From: Stutzerimonas stutzeri
GTDB taxonomy: Bacteria > Pseudomonadota > Gammaproteobacteria > Pseudomonadales > Pseudomonadaceae
Assembly (NCBI GenBank): GCA_002345575.1
Contig: DDVX01000018.1
Location: 186,001 to 250,000, forward strand
Reading direction: 5' to 3'
Length of the DNA: 64,000 nt
Shown piece after piece: positions 50,434 to 60,233 of this stretch. A program made the position numbers and the translations under genes. The stretch's first letter is position 1, and every line of letters begins with the position of its first letter. The notes under the pieces were generated by a model, which was given only the letters and a program-made list of their open reading frames with translations, was not told the DNA's origin and searched no databases.

Positions 50434-51615
50434 CTAAAACTGCGTATCGATTACCGTTGCTGCCCGTAGCGCCTTCGCTCGCGCCGCTTCGGTTGACTCA
50501 CCGCGCGCCAGGGCCACGCCCATGCGCCTCTGGCCACTGACCTCCGGCTTGCCGAACAAGCGCAACGCAGTATCCGGCTCAGCCATTGCGGCAGCAAGAT
50601 TGCCGAAGCTGACCTGCTTGCTCTCGCCTTCCACCAGCACCACTGCCGAAGCCGAAGGCCCAAGCTGGCGAATCACAGGGATAGGCAGACCGAGAATCGC
50701 CCGCGCGTGCAGGGCGAACTCAGACAGATCCTGGGAAATCAGTGTCACCAGGCCGGTATCGTGGGGCCGCGGCGAGATCTCGCAGAACCAGACCTGGTCA
50801 TCTTTGACGAACAGCTCCACGCCAAACACGCCACGCCCGCCAAGTGCCTCAGTGACAGCTAGCGCAATGCGCTCGGCCTCGGCCATGGCGCCCGCGCTCA
50901 TCGGCTGGGGCTGCCAGGACTCCTGGTAATCACCTTTTTCCTGGCGATGCCCGACCGGCTGACAGAACATGGTGCCGCCGGCATGGCGAACCGTCAGCAG
51001 GGTAATTTCGTAATCGAAGTCGATAAAGCCCTCGACGATCACCCGACCCTTGCCGGCACGCCCTCCCGCTTGGGCGTAGTCCCAGGCGGACTCGATATCC
51101 GCTTCACCGCGCAATACCGATTGCCCCTTGCCGGATGAACTCATGACCGGCTTGATCAGACATGGAAAACCGATAGCCAGCACAGCGCTGCGGCAGTCTT
51201 CCAGAGAGTCGGCGAAGCGATACGGGGATGTCGGCAGCCCCAGCTCTTCGGCTGCCAGGCGGCGAATTCCCTCGCGGTTCATGGTCAGCTGCGCAGCACG
51301 CGCGGTGGGAATCACGGTGAAGCCTTCGGCCTCCAGCTCGACCAACGTTGCCGTGGCGATGGCCTCGATCTCGGGGACGATATAGTGCGGCTTTTCCCGC
51401 TCTATGACCGCGCGCAACGCAGCGCCGTCGAGCATATCGATAACGTGGTGACGATGCGCAACCTGCATGGCCGGCGCATTGGCGTAGCGATCTACGGCGA
51501 TCACCTCGACGCCCAGACGTTGCAGTTCGATCACCAGCTCCTTGCCCAGCTCGCCAGAACCGCACAGCAGGACGCGAACAGCGCTGGCAGACAGCGGAGT
51601 GCCGATACGTGGCAT
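50434..51615 (-). CDS. purT: Formate-dependent phosphoribosylglycinamide formyltransferase
   Basis: ATP-grasp enzyme that formylates GAR using formate, the alternative to PurN. The 393 residues include the N-terminal Rossmann-like VRVLLCGSGELGKEL, the ATP-grasp core FPCLIKPVMSSSGKGQSVL and EISPRPHDTGLVTL. Its stop is one base from the stop of the convergent CorC-type gene. Confidence 0.96.
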   Translation of the reverse strand: MPRIGTPLSASAVRVLLCGSGELGKELVIELQRLGVEVIAVDRYANAPAMQVAHRHHVIDMLDGAALRAVIEREKPHYIVPEIEAIATATLVELEAEGFTVIPTARAAQLTMNREGIRRLAAEELGLPTSPYRFADSLEDCRSAVLAIGFPCLIKPVMSSSGKGQSVLRGEADIESAWDYAQAGGRAGKGRVIVEGFIDFDYEITLLTVRHAGGTMFCQPVGHRQEKGDYQESWQPQPMSAGAMAEAERIALAVTEALGGRGVFGVELFVKDDQVWFCEISPRPHDTGLVTLISQDLSEFALHARAILGLPIPVIRQLGPSASAVVLVEGESKQVSFGNLAAAMAEPDTALRLFGKPEVSGQRRMGVALARGESTEAARAKALRAATVIDTQF

Positions 51616-51641
51616 GGCTTCCCTCGTTTACGATTGAATGA

Positions 51642-51836
51642 TTACAACAGCTGGCCGCGCTCGCGGGCCCGCTCATGACAACGCAACAGCACTTCCCGCC
51701 GCTCGCTGTTGTTCAACCGACTCCAGCGAATGATCTCGTCGACGTTACGCTGGCAACCGGTGCAGACATCCGTCTCGTCCAGCGCGCAGATGCTCACACA
51801 GGGCGAAGCAATCGGTTTCTCGGCCGGCTCAGACAT
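51642..51836 (-). CDS. DUF1289 small zinc-binding-type protein
   Basis: A 64-residue protein with the DUF1289 cysteine block SPCVSICALDETDVCTGCQRN (Cys at 13, 17, 25, 28) followed by DEIIRWSRLNNSERREVLL. Function unknown. It starts at the ATG overlapping the stop of the gamma-carbonic-anhydrase-family gene (TGATG), so the two are coupled. Confidence 0.88.
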   Translation of the reverse strand: MSEPAEKPIASPCVSICALDETDVCTGCQRNVDEIIRWSRLNNSERREVLLRCHERARERGQLL

Positions 51837-52366
51837 CAATCATCCTGCTCTACCAAATCACGTGCATAACGCTGGGCGTTCTGCACGTAATGCGCGGCGC
51901 TGGCTTCGAGCATCTTCTTCTGCTCGTCGGTCAGCTCGCGCACTACCTTGCCGGGCGAGCCGACCACCAGCGAGCCATCGGGAATGATCTTGCCTTCGGG
52001 AATCAGAGTATTGGCGCCGATGATGCAGTATTTGCCGATCTGCGCCCCGTTGAGGATCACCGCATTGATACCGATCAGGCTGTAGTCGCCGACGCTGCAG
52101 CCATGCAGCATGGCGTTGTGGCCCACGGTAACACCGGTACCCAGCGTCAGCGGATGACCCATGTCGGTGTGCAGCACACTGCCATCCTGAACGTTGCTGT
52201 TCTCGCCGACATGGATCAGTTCGTTGTCGCCACGCAGCACCGCGCCGAACCAGACACTGGCGCCGGCATCCAGACGAATCTTGCCAATCAGCATGGCGCC
52301 CGGTGCAGCCCAGCTTTGCGGGTGCGTTTCAACACGAGACTCGCCCAGACGATATTTCACAGCCAT
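51836..52366 (-). CDS. Gamma-carbonic anhydrase family protein
   Basis: A 176-residue left-handed beta-helix protein: hexapeptide repeats run through AMLIGKIRLDAGASVWFGAVLRGDN, NVQDGSVLHTDMGHP and VGHNAMLHGCSVGDYSLIG. The zinc ligands of the YrdA/CaiE-type proteins (His in LHTDMGHP, GHNAMLHG) are present. Carbonic anhydrase activity is not assured. The ATG for MAVKYRLGES was chosen over 52435. It is five bases after the Nudix gene. Confidence 0.92.
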   Translation of the reverse strand: MAVKYRLGESRVETHPQSWAAPGAMLIGKIRLDAGASVWFGAVLRGDNELIHVGENSNVQDGSVLHTDMGHPLTLGTGVTVGHNAMLHGCSVGDYSLIGINAVILNGAQIGKYCIIGANTLIPEGKIIPDGSLVVGSPGKVVRELTDEQKKMLEASAAHYVQNAQRYARDLVEQDD

Positions 52367-52371
52367 CACCT

Positions 52372-52980
52372 CTATTTTTTGTTCAGATGGATATAGGAAG
52401 TCGGCGCCCGACGCATCTCGATTCCGGCGTCGCACACCAAGTTGACCAGCTCGACGATCATGATCGCCGTCAGCCCCCAGATTTGGTATTCGCCATAACG
52501 GTAAGACGGGACATACCAGGCGCCGCCCTGGTAATCGATACGGTGGGTGAACTCACGCGGATCGTGGCAGAAGAAATCCAGGGGTACGGAAAACACCGAG
52601 GCGATTTCCGCATCGTTGGCGCGGTACTCGACATAATCCGGCACGATACCGACATAGGGAGTGACATGGATGCCATGCAAGGAAATCAGGCTGCTGAGCG
52701 GCCCGACGACCTCAACCATGCCCGGCGCCAGCCCTACCTCTTCCTCGGCTTCGCGCAGCGCGGTTTGCGCCAGGTCACTATCCTCAGGGTCGCGCCGCCC
52801 CCCCGGAAATGCTACTTCACCGCCATGTGTAGACAACCCGCTGGCACGCAACGTGAGCACCAGCTCGGGCGATTCGCTGCGGGTAACCGGCATCAGCACC
52901 GCTGCTTCTGGCAATCGGCCTTCCGGCTCCAGAAGGTGCGGGGAGTAGTCGCGCACTCGTCGGAGAATAGTGTCCAGCAT
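52372..52980 (-). CDS. Nudix hydrolase, CoA pyrophosphatase-like (NudL type)
   Basis: A 202-residue protein with Nudix box GGRRDPEDSDLAQTALREAEEEVGL-type sequence (residues about 66-90) preceded by the CoA-type signature ASGLSTHGGEVAFPGG. NudL-like enzymes cleave CoA to phosphopantetheine and 3',5'-ADP. Start at MLDTILRRV is the family start; a longer frame to 53061 has no support. It heads a minus-strand operon with the gamma-CA family gene and DUF1289. Confidence 0.9.
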   Translation of the reverse strand: MLDTILRRVRDYSPHLLEPEGRLPEAAVLMPVTRSESPELVLTLRASGLSTHGGEVAFPGGRRDPEDSDLAQTALREAEEEVGLAPGMVEVVGPLSSLISLHGIHVTPYVGIVPDYVEYRANDAEIASVFSVPLDFFCHDPREFTHRIDYQGGAWYVPSYRYGEYQIWGLTAIMIVELVNLVCDAGIEMRRAPTSYIHLNKK

Positions 52981-53225
52981 GAAAAGTCTCTTTGCGTATT
53001 TGCCCCGCATCATGGCATGGATCACCGAGGTGCCCAATATAGGCAAAGCTAAAATACGCAATGCCAGTCACCGCTCGCCCAAAGCAGACGCACCCTGTCT
53101 GGAGCAGTACAACGCTGCTCGCAGCAAAGTGTGGAAAGCCCCTAGAATATGCCTTCATCGACCGGCTGCAGCCCGCCTGCCCGGCGTTGGAAAGCCTTTG
53201 TAGCACCAACCCTTGGGAATACCGA

Positions 53226-53726
53226 ATGCGCTGGCTGTTAGCGATTTTCTGCCTCACTTTTACCGCGCTGTCACATGCGACGGCTGCACCGGCCCTGGAC
53301 GGAGCCTTTATCGACAAAGTTCTGGTGATCAAGTCCGAACGCCAGCTGCACCTGATCAGCCGCGGCGTCACGATGAAAAGCTATCGCGTCTCGCTGGGCA
53401 AGCAACCCGGCCCCAAACAGCGCGAAGGCGATCAGCGCACGCCGGAAGGGCTTTATTGGATCAACTGGCGCAAGACCTCGGACAAATTCAACCTAGCGAT
53501 GCACATCTCCTATCCCAATGCCAGAGACCTGGCACGCGCCCGCAGCGAAGGCACTCCACCTGGCAGCATGATCATGCTCCACGGCACACCGCTGGATGAG
53601 GAATATCCCGAGTGGTTCTTCCACACCCTCGACTGGACCGAAGGTTGTATCGCGCTGAAGAACGACGACATGCGCGAGGTGTGGAACCTGGTGCAAGACG
53701 GCACGCTGATCGAAATCAGGCCGTAG
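53226..53726 (+). CDS. L,D-transpeptidase family protein (YafK/YkuD-like)
   Basis: A 166-residue secreted protein (signal MRWLLAIFCLTFTALSHATA) with the YkuD core: IDKVLVIKSERQLHLISRG, the His in IMLHGTP and the catalytic region DWTEGCIALKNDDM. Such enzymes cross-link peptidoglycan through L,D bonds or trim attached lipoproteins. Single gene, divergent from the Nudix operon and convergent with the YqfO-like gene. Confidence 0.92.
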   Translation: MRWLLAIFCLTFTALSHATAAPALDGAFIDKVLVIKSERQLHLISRGVTMKSYRVSLGKQPGPKQREGDQRTPEGLYWINWRKTSDKFNLAMHISYPNARDLARARSEGTPPGSMIMLHGTPLDEEYPEWFFHTLDWTEGCIALKNDDMREVWNLVQDGTLIEIRP

Positions 53727-53750
53727 CGCCCGACACCCCCATAAGCTCTT

Positions 53751-54068
53751 TCAGAAAACCATGTCCGACAAGCGCCAGACCTCGTACGCCGGCGTTTCAT
53801 ACGGATGTGCCTGCTTGAGCGCCTTGACGCTGTCGTGGATCAATTCGTCAGCGACTACCAGCTCCACCTTCCATTCCGAAACCAGCTGCACCTGCCCCTC
53901 CTGGCCAAGAAACGGCTGACTGCCCTCCAGAGGACGATACTGGCCACGACCGAGCACTTGCCAGCTACAGCGATCATACTCACCGATGCGCCCGCCGCCC
54001 GCGGCGAACACCGCATCCTTGACCTCTTCCAGGTGACTCTCCGGCACGTAGAAGCACAGTTTGTACAT
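53751..54068 (-). CDS. YqfO/NIF3-insert-like protein
   Basis: A 105-residue protein starting MYKLCFYVPESHLEEVKDAVFAAGG; it resembles the middle domain found inserted in NIF3/YqgQ-type proteins (GRGQYRPLEGSQPFLGQ, ELVVADELIHDSVKALKQAHPYETPAYEVW) but stands alone here. Function unknown; trimeric structures with metal sites are known for this family. It is upstream of nothing else in its direction. Confidence 0.82.
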   Translation of the reverse strand: MYKLCFYVPESHLEEVKDAVFAAGGGRIGEYDRCSWQVLGRGQYRPLEGSQPFLGQEGQVQLVSEWKVELVVADELIHDSVKALKQAHPYETPAYEVWRLSDMVF

Positions 54069-54220
54069 CAGTATCTCCACAGATTCTTCGACGAGATGAA
54101 GCAGACAGCTCGTTCAAAAAGCGCAAGCGTTCCAAAAACAGGCCCGGCATTCCTGCCGGGCGTCAATATTGGACGCGGCTGCAATCGCCTGGTTCAGCGC
54201 AGCGGCCTACCGCAGGCAAG

Positions 54221-54254
54221 AAAAAGCCCGGAGCGCTTGCACGCTTCCGGGCTT
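54221..54254 (-). terminator. Terminator of purL
   Basis: Hairpin GCCCGGAGCG/CGCTTCCGGGC with one mismatch; followed on the minus strand by TTTTTC. It lies 21 bases beyond the purL stop. Confidence 0.9.
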
Positions 54255-54274
54255 CGACTTAAACGGGATCGACC

Positions 54275-57200
54275 TTAGTCCACCCATACCCGCGCATTGC
54301 GGAACATGCGCATCCAGCCGCCGTCTTCCTGCCACTCATCCGGGCGCCAGGAGTTGGTTACGGCGCGGAATACTCGCTCCGGATGCGGCATCATGATGGT
54401 CACGCGACCGTCACGGCTGGTCAGCCCGGTGATCCCGAGCGGCGAGCCGTTGGGGTTGGCCGGATAGCGTTCGGTGACCTTGCCATGATTGTCCACGTAG
54501 CGCAGGGCCACGGTACCGGAGCGATCCGCAGCCTGTAGCGCAACGTCGCTGGAGAACTCGGCATGCCCTTCGCCGTGGGCGATGGCAATCGGCAGGCGCG
54601 AACCAGCCATGCCCTGGAGGAAGATCGACGGCGACTCCTGCACCTGAACCATGGCCACGCGCGCCTCGAACTGCTCCGAGCGGTTGCGCACAAAGTGCGG
54701 CCAGGATTCGCTGCCGGGAATCAGTTCGTGCAGGTTGCTCATCATCTGGCAGCCATTGCACACGCCCAGGGCGAAGCTCTCACTGCGCTCGAAGAAGGCC
54801 TGGAAGCCATCGCGCGCACGGGCATTGAACAGGATCGACTTGGCCCAACCTTCGCCAGCGCCGAGCACGTCGCCGTAAGAGAAACCACCGCAGGCCACCA
54901 GGCCTTTGAAGTCCTCCAGACTGATACGGCCAGTGAGGATGTCGCTCATGTGCACGTCTACGGCCGCGAAGCCGGCGCGGTCGAAGGCTGCGGCCATTTC
55001 CACCTGGCCGTTGACGCCCTGCTCACGCAGTACCGCCACTTTCGGACGCACGCCACGCTTGATATAGGGCGCGGCGATATCTTCGTTGACGTCGAAGCCG
55101 AGCTTCACGCTGAGACCGGGGTTGTCTTCGTCCAGCAGTGCATCGAACTCCTGGTCGGCGCAATCGACATTGTCGCGCAGGCGCTGGATCCGGTAGCTGG
55201 TTTCGCTCCACTGCTGCTGCAACAGGCGACGATCGCCACTGAAGACTTCGTTGCCGGCGAGACGGATCGAAATATAGCCATTGTTGGCCGGCTGACCAAT
55301 CACCGCCACGCAGTCGCCAAGGCCGGCTGCACTGAACTGGGCCAGCACGATCTCGGTATCGTCCTGACGCACCTGAATCACCGCGCCCAGTTCTTCGTTG
55401 AACAGCACAGCGGGGATTTCGTCGGCATCGTCGAGCAGGCCGTCTAGGCTCAGGTTCAGTCCACAATGACCGGCGAAGGCCATTTCCAGCACGGTGGTCA
55501 ACAAACCGCCATCGGAGCGGTCGTGATAGGCCTGCAGCAGACCATCGGCGTTCAGCCCCTGGATCACGGCGAAGAACGCCTGCAGGTCTTCGGCATCGTC
55601 GACGTCCGGCGCCTGACGCCCGAGCTTGCCGTACACCTGAGCGAGGATCGAAGCGCCCATACGGTTCTGGCCACGACCCAGGTCGATCAGGATCAGGTCG
55701 GTGGCGCCCTTGTCCAGACGCAGCTGCGGCGTCAGGGTCTGGCGTACATCGACCACCGGTGCGAAGCCGGAGACCACCAGCGACATCGGCGAGGTGACGC
55801 TCTTTTCGGAGCCTTCCTCGTCCCAACGGGTCTTCATCGACATCGAGTCCTTGCCCACCGGAATGGTCAGGCCCAACTGTGGGCACAGCTCCATACCAAC
55901 AGCGCGGACGGTGTCGTACAGACGCGCATCTTCACCAGGGTGACCGGCTGCGGCCATCCAGTTAGCTGACAGCTTGATGTCGGAGAGTTTTTCGATACGC
56001 GCGGCAGCGAGGTTCGTCAGCGTTTCGCCGATAGCCATGCGGCCTGATGCGGGTGCATCGAGCAGCGCCAGCGGCGTGCGCTCGCCCATGGCCATGGCCT
56101 CGCCGGTGTTGACGTCAAAGCTGGTGGTGGTCACGGCGCAATCAGCCACCGGCACCTGCCAGGGCCCGACCATCTGGTCGCGCGCCACCATGCCAGTGAT
56201 GCTGCGGTCGCCAATAGTGATCAGGAAGCTCTTGCTGGCTACCGCTGGGTGGCGCAGCACGCGTGCCACGGCATCATCGAGATAGACCGACGCTGCATTG
56301 AAGTCATCGCCCAGCTCGGCTTCGCGAGTGGCGCTGCGGTGCATGCGCGGTGCCTTGCCGAGCAATACGTTGAGCGGCATGTCCACCGGCGTATTGCCAA
56401 AATGGCTGTCGGCGACGGTCAGGTGCAGCTCTTCGGTGGCCTCGCCGACCACTGCGAAGGGGCAGCGCTCACGCTCGCAGATAGCCTTGAAACGCTCGAA
56501 ATCGGCAGCATCCACCGAAAGCACGTAGCGCTCCTGGGATTCGTTGCACCAGATTTCGTGCGGCGCCATGCCCGGTTCGTCGTTGGGAATGTTGCGCAGC
56601 TCGAAACGGCCGCCACGGCCGGCGTCGTTGACCAGCTCCGGGAAGGCGTTGGACAGACCACCCGCACCCACGTCGTGAATGAACTTGATCGGGTTGTGCT
56701 CGCCCAGCTGCCAGCAGCGGTCAATCACTTCCTGGCAACGGCGCTCCATTTCAGGGTTGTCGCGCTGCACCGAGGCGAAATCCAGGTCTGCCGAGCTGGA
56801 GCCGGTGGCCATGGAAGAGGCAGCGCCGCCGCCAAGGCCGATCAGCATGGCCGGGCCGCCGAGCACGATGAGCTTGCCGCCGACCGAAATCTCGCCCTTC
56901 TGTACATGATCTTCGCGAATGTTGCCCAGACCACCGGCGAGCATGATCGGCTTGTGGTAGCCGCGTACTTCCTCGCCGCGCGGCGTTTCGATGCTCTGCT
57001 CGAAGGTACGGAAATAGCCCGCCAACGCCGGGCGTCCGAACTCGTTATTGAACGCCGCGCCGCCCAGCGGACCTTCGATCATGATGTCCAGCGGAGTGAC
57101 GATACGCTCAGGCTTGCCGTAGGGCTTTTCCCAGGGCTGCACGAAGTCGGGGATGTTCAGGTTGGAAACAGTAAAGCCGGTCAGGCCGGCCTTGGGCTTG

Positions 57201-58171
57201 GAGCCGCGGCCGGTAGCGCCTTCATCACGAATCTCGCCGCCCGAGCCGGTAGCCGCGCCAGGGAATGGTGCAATGGCTGTCGGGTGGTTGTGGGTTTCCA
57301 CCTTCATCAGGATGTGCACCGGCTGCTGGTGCGCGGCATATTCGCCGGTCGCAGCGTCCGGGTAGAAACGCCCGGCTTCATGGCCGACGATGACCGAAGC
57401 GTTGTCTTTGTAGGCCGACAGTACGCCTTCGGAATGCATCTGGTAGGTGTTCTTGATCATGCCGAACAGGGACTTGTCCTGGCTTTCGCCGTCGATGTCC
57501 CAACTGGCGTTGAAGATTTTGTGACGGCAATGCTCAGAGTTGGCCTGGGCGAACATCATCAATTCGATATCGTGGGGGTTACGCCCCAGCCCATTGAAGC
57601 TGGTCACCAGGTAGTCGATTTCGTCATCTGCGAGGGCGAGGCCCAGCTCGACGTTGGCCTGCTCAAGTGCCGCGCGGCCGCCACCCAGCACGTCCACTGC
57701 AGTAAGCGGCTTGGGCTGGGCATGGCTGAACAGGTTGCCGGCATCTTCGAAGCAATCCAGCACTACCTGAGTCATGCGGTCATGCAGCACGCTGGCGATC
57801 AGTTGTGTCGCTGCGTCGCTAAGCCCGCCCTGCACGTAGAAAGCAATGCCACGCTCTAGGCGCTGAACCTTGCCGAGGCCGCAGTTGCGGGCGATGTCGC
57901 TGGCCTTGCTCGACCAGGGCGAGATGGTGCCGAAACGTGGCACCACCAGGAACAGCCGTCCGGCTGGCTCCTGCACTGGCACACTCGGGCCATATTTCAG
58001 CAGCCGGTCTAGAACCTGCTGCTCATCTGCATCCAGCGTGTCGGTTACTTCGGCGAAATGGGCAAACTCGGCGTACAAGCCGCTGACGGCAGGGACCTTC
58101 TCGGTCAGTTGCGCCAGGAGCTTGCCGTGTCGGAAAGCGGAAAGAGCGGGAGCGCCGCGCAGAATCAACAT
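54275..58171 (-). CDS. purL: Phosphoribosylformylglycinamidine synthase
   Basis: The large, single-chain form (1298 residues) that converts FGAR to FGAM using glutamine and ATP. N-terminal domain, then two synthetase halves (VKVETHNHPTAIAPFPGAATGSGG; KDSMSMKTRWDEEG) and a C-terminal class I glutamine amidotransferase with nucleophile in FALGVCNGCQMM and catalytic GEGHAEF. A 536-residue antisense frame inside it is a shadow. It is a single-gene transcript. Confidence 0.98.
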   Translation of the reverse strand: MLILRGAPALSAFRHGKLLAQLTEKVPAVSGLYAEFAHFAEVTDTLDADEQQVLDRLLKYGPSVPVQEPAGRLFLVVPRFGTISPWSSKASDIARNCGLGKVQRLERGIAFYVQGGLSDAATQLIASVLHDRMTQVVLDCFEDAGNLFSHAQPKPLTAVDVLGGGRAALEQANVELGLALADDEIDYLVTSFNGLGRNPHDIELMMFAQANSEHCRHKIFNASWDIDGESQDKSLFGMIKNTYQMHSEGVLSAYKDNASVIVGHEAGRFYPDAATGEYAAHQQPVHILMKVETHNHPTAIAPFPGAATGSGGEIRDEGATGRGSKPKAGLTGFTVSNLNIPDFVQPWEKPYGKPERIVTPLDIMIEGPLGGAAFNNEFGRPALAGYFRTFEQSIETPRGEEVRGYHKPIMLAGGLGNIREDHVQKGEISVGGKLIVLGGPAMLIGLGGGAASSMATGSSSADLDFASVQRDNPEMERRCQEVIDRCWQLGEHNPIKFIHDVGAGGLSNAFPELVNDAGRGGRFELRNIPNDEPGMAPHEIWCNESQERYVLSVDAADFERFKAICERERCPFAVVGEATEELHLTVADSHFGNTPVDMPLNVLLGKAPRMHRSATREAELGDDFNAASVYLDDAVARVLRHPAVASKSFLITIGDRSITGMVARDQMVGPWQVPVADCAVTTTSFDVNTGEAMAMGERTPLALLDAPASGRMAIGETLTNLAAARIEKLSDIKLSANWMAAAGHPGEDARLYDTVRAVGMELCPQLGLTIPVGKDSMSMKTRWDEEGSEKSVTSPMSLVVSGFAPVVDVRQTLTPQLRLDKGATDLILIDLGRGQNRMGASILAQVYGKLGRQAPDVDDAEDLQAFFAVIQGLNADGLLQAYHDRSDGGLLTTVLEMAFAGHCGLNLSLDGLLDDADEIPAVLFNEELGAVIQVRQDDTEIVLAQFSAAGLGDCVAVIGQPANNGYISIRLAGNEVFSGDRRLLQQQWSETSYRIQRLRDNVDCADQEFDALLDEDNPGLSVKLGFDVNEDIAAPYIKRGVRPKVAVLREQGVNGQVEMAAAFDRAGFAAVDVHMSDILTGRISLEDFKGLVACGGFSYGDVLGAGEGWAKSILFNARARDGFQAFFERSESFALGVCNGCQMMSNLHELIPGSESWPHFVRNRSEQFEARVAMVQVQESPSIFLQGMAGSRLPIAIAHGEGHAEFSSDVALQAADRSGTVALRYVDNHGKVTERYPANPNGSPLGITGLTSRDGRVTIMMPHPERVFRAVTNSWRPDEWQEDGGWMRMFRNARVWVD

Positions 58172-58314
58172 CGTCGGAACAGCCTCGAGGAGGGGAGCAG
58201 TCGGGGCACATATTCTAGCCCATGACGGCGTTCGAGGCTAAGGCCGCGCAAGCTGCAAGTCGGGGCGCTTCACCGTGTGGCGATTCACGGGATGGCCGTT
58301 CACAGAGCAAAGTC

Positions 58315-58344
58315 CACGGTGGATGTAAAACGACACCCACCGTG
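58315..58344. repeat. Inverted repeat downstream of the ABC transporter operon
   Basis: CACGGTGGATGT and ACACCCACCGTG around AAAACG; no T run on the minus strand. It may stabilise the 3' end of the aap transcript, whose last stop is at 58347. Confidence 0.5.
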
Positions 58345-58346
58345 CA

Positions 58347-59114
58347 CTAATGCAATATCTGACTTAAGAACAGTTTCGTCCGCTCATTGACCGGGTTGCT
58401 GAAGAACACTTCCGGATCAGCCTGTTCGACGATCTCGCCCTTGTCCATAAAGATCACCCGATCAGCGACGGTGCGGGCGAACCCCATTTCGTGGGTCACG
58501 CAAAGCATGGTCATGCCGCTTTCGGCCAGGCGGATCATGGTGTCCAGCACCTCCTTGACCATCTCTGGATCGAGCGCCGAGGTGGGTTCGTCGAACAGCA
58601 TGATCTTCGGCTTCATACACAGCGCTCGGGCAATGGCCACGCGCTGTTGCTGGCCGCCGGACAGCTGCCCCGGAAATTTGTCAGCCTGTTCGGGAATACG
58701 TACCTTTTCCAGGTAGTCCATGGCGATTTCTTCGGCCTGGCGCTTGGGCAGCTTGCGCACCCACATGGGCGCTAGCGTGCAGTTCTGCAGCACGGTCAGA
58801 TGCGGGAACAGATTGAAGTGCTGGAACACCATGCCGACTTCACTACGAACCGCCTCGATGTGTTTGAGATCGTTGGTCAGCTCCACGCCGTTGATGACGA
58901 TGCGACCCTTCTGGTGTTCTTCGAGGCGGTTGAGGCAGCGGATAGTGGTGGATTTTCCCGAGCCCGAGGGTCCGCAGAGCACGATGCGTTCACTTTGACT
59001 GACATTCAGGTTGATGTCCTTGAGCACATGAAACTGCCCGAACCACTTGTTCACATCCTGCATCTGGATGACCGGCTCGGCGGCCTGCCCGGGTTGCAGC
59101 TTTGCATCACTCAT
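58347..59114 (-). CDS. aapP: Amino acid ABC transporter ATP-binding protein (AapP-like)
   Basis: A 255-residue ATPase with Walker A GPSGSGKSTT, ABC signature LSGGQQQRVAIARAL and Walker B IMLFDEPTSALDPE. The polar amino acid type is indicated by the VRSEVGMVFQHFNLFPHLTVLQN region. It is the last gene of a four-gene operon (binding protein, two permeases, ATPase) of the general L-amino acid (AapJQMP) type; starts nine bases after the AapM-like gene. Confidence 0.93.
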   Translation of the reverse strand: MSDAKLQPGQAAEPVIQMQDVNKWFGQFHVLKDINLNVSQSERIVLCGPSGSGKSTTIRCLNRLEEHQKGRIVINGVELTNDLKHIEAVRSEVGMVFQHFNLFPHLTVLQNCTLAPMWVRKLPKRQAEEIAMDYLEKVRIPEQADKFPGQLSGGQQQRVAIARALCMKPKIMLFDEPTSALDPEMVKEVLDTMIRLAESGMTMLCVTHEMGFARTVADRVIFMDKGEIVEQADPEVFFSNPVNERTKLFLSQILH

Positions 59115-59123
59115 ATGCTTCTC

Positions 59124-60221
59124 CTAGTGCCGATGGCCGGTATCGAGCTTGCGTTCAAGGTGGATGGAATAACGCGACATGCTGAAACAGAACATCCAGT
59201 AGACCAGCGCGGCGAACACGTAGCCTTCGGTGGACATGCCCAACCAGACCGGGTCGGCGGTGGCGCGCTTGATGCTGTTGAGGAAGTCGAACAAGCCGAT
59301 GATGATCACCAGGCTGGTGTCCTTGAACAGCGCGATAAAGGTATTGACGATGCCGGGGATGACCATCTTCAGCGCCTGCGGCAGGATCACCAGGATCATG
59401 CTGCGCCAGTAGCCCAGGCCCATCGCCGCAGCCGCCTCGTACTGCCCCCTGGGGATTGCCTGCAAGCCGCCGCGCACCACCTCGGCGATATAGGCGGCCT
59501 CGAAGAAGATCACCATCAGCATGGCCCGCATCAGCTTGTCGAGGTTCATCTGCTCGGGCAGAAACAGCGGCAGCATTACCGAGGACATGAACAGCACGGT
59601 GATCAGCGGTACGCCACGCCAGAACTCGATGAAAGTGACGCACAGGACACGAATCGCCGGCATGTCCGAACGACGCCCCAGCGCCAGCAGGATGCCCATC
59701 GGCAAGGCACCAGCAATGCCCACCGCGGCGATCACGATGGTCAGCATCAGCCCGCCCCAGCGGGAAGTCGGTACTGTTTCCAGCCCGAAAAAACCGCCGT
59801 GCAGCAACCAGTATGCAAGCAGCGGATACAACAGCACGTAGGCGATGCCGTAACGCGCCTTGTGCGGCATCCACCGAATGAACAGCGGCGCGGCGCCGAG
59901 AATCGCCAGCCACACGGTTGCATCCACGCGCCAACGCAATTCCGTCGGATAGAAGCCGTACATGAACTGACTGAAACGTGTCTGGATGAACACCCAGCAG
60001 GCGCCCTCCCGCGTGCAGTCGGCTCGAGAGTCGCCGGTCCAGTCGGCCTTGATAATCGCCCAGTCGATGATGGGTGGCACGATCAACCAGATCAGGTAGA
60101 GGCCGACCAGTGTCAGCAGGGTATTGATCCAGCTGGAGAACAGATTGGCTCGTAGCCAGGCGACCACACCGATATTGCTCGAAGGCGCCGGCAGGTCAGG
60201 TTTGAAAGTATGAGTCGTCAT
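59124..60221 (-). CDS. aapM: Amino acid ABC transporter permease (AapM-like)
   Basis: A 365-residue permease with an unusually long N-terminal part (WINTLLTLVGLYLIWLIVPPIIDWAIIKADW and onward to residue 160) ahead of the standard His/Glu/Gln/Arg-type permease core with the EAA-like loop EAAAAMGLGYWRSMILVILPQALKMVIPG. The long form and the cysteine-containing periplasmic loop (RADCTREGACW) are typical of AapM. It follows the AapQ-like gene by 12 bases. Confidence 0.92.
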   Translation of the reverse strand: MTTHTFKPDLPAPSSNIGVVAWLRANLFSSWINTLLTLVGLYLIWLIVPPIIDWAIIKADWTGDSRADCTREGACWVFIQTRFSQFMYGFYPTELRWRVDATVWLAILGAAPLFIRWMPHKARYGIAYVLLYPLLAYWLLHGGFFGLETVPTSRWGGLMLTIVIAAVGIAGALPMGILLALGRRSDMPAIRVLCVTFIEFWRGVPLITVLFMSSVMLPLFLPEQMNLDKLMRAMLMVIFFEAAYIAEVVRGGLQAIPRGQYEAAAAMGLGYWRSMILVILPQALKMVIPGIVNTFIALFKDTSLVIIIGLFDFLNSIKRATADPVWLGMSTEGYVFAALVYWMFCFSMSRYSIHLERKLDTGHRH

Positions 60222-60233
60222 GCACCCTCCTCC

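Noticed and set aside
56249..57859. A 536-codon frame antisense to purL
   Set aside because: purL is unambiguous over this stretch; the antisense product has no domain and arises from codon bias.
58315..58344. Rho-independent terminator of the aap operon
   Set aside because: A good 12-base inverted repeat exists, but no T run follows on the minus strand; kept only as an inverted repeat.
58800..60155. A 451-codon frame antisense to the aap genes
   Set aside because: The plus-strand translation is a His/Asp/Gln-rich mirror of the transporter genes without any recognisable motif.
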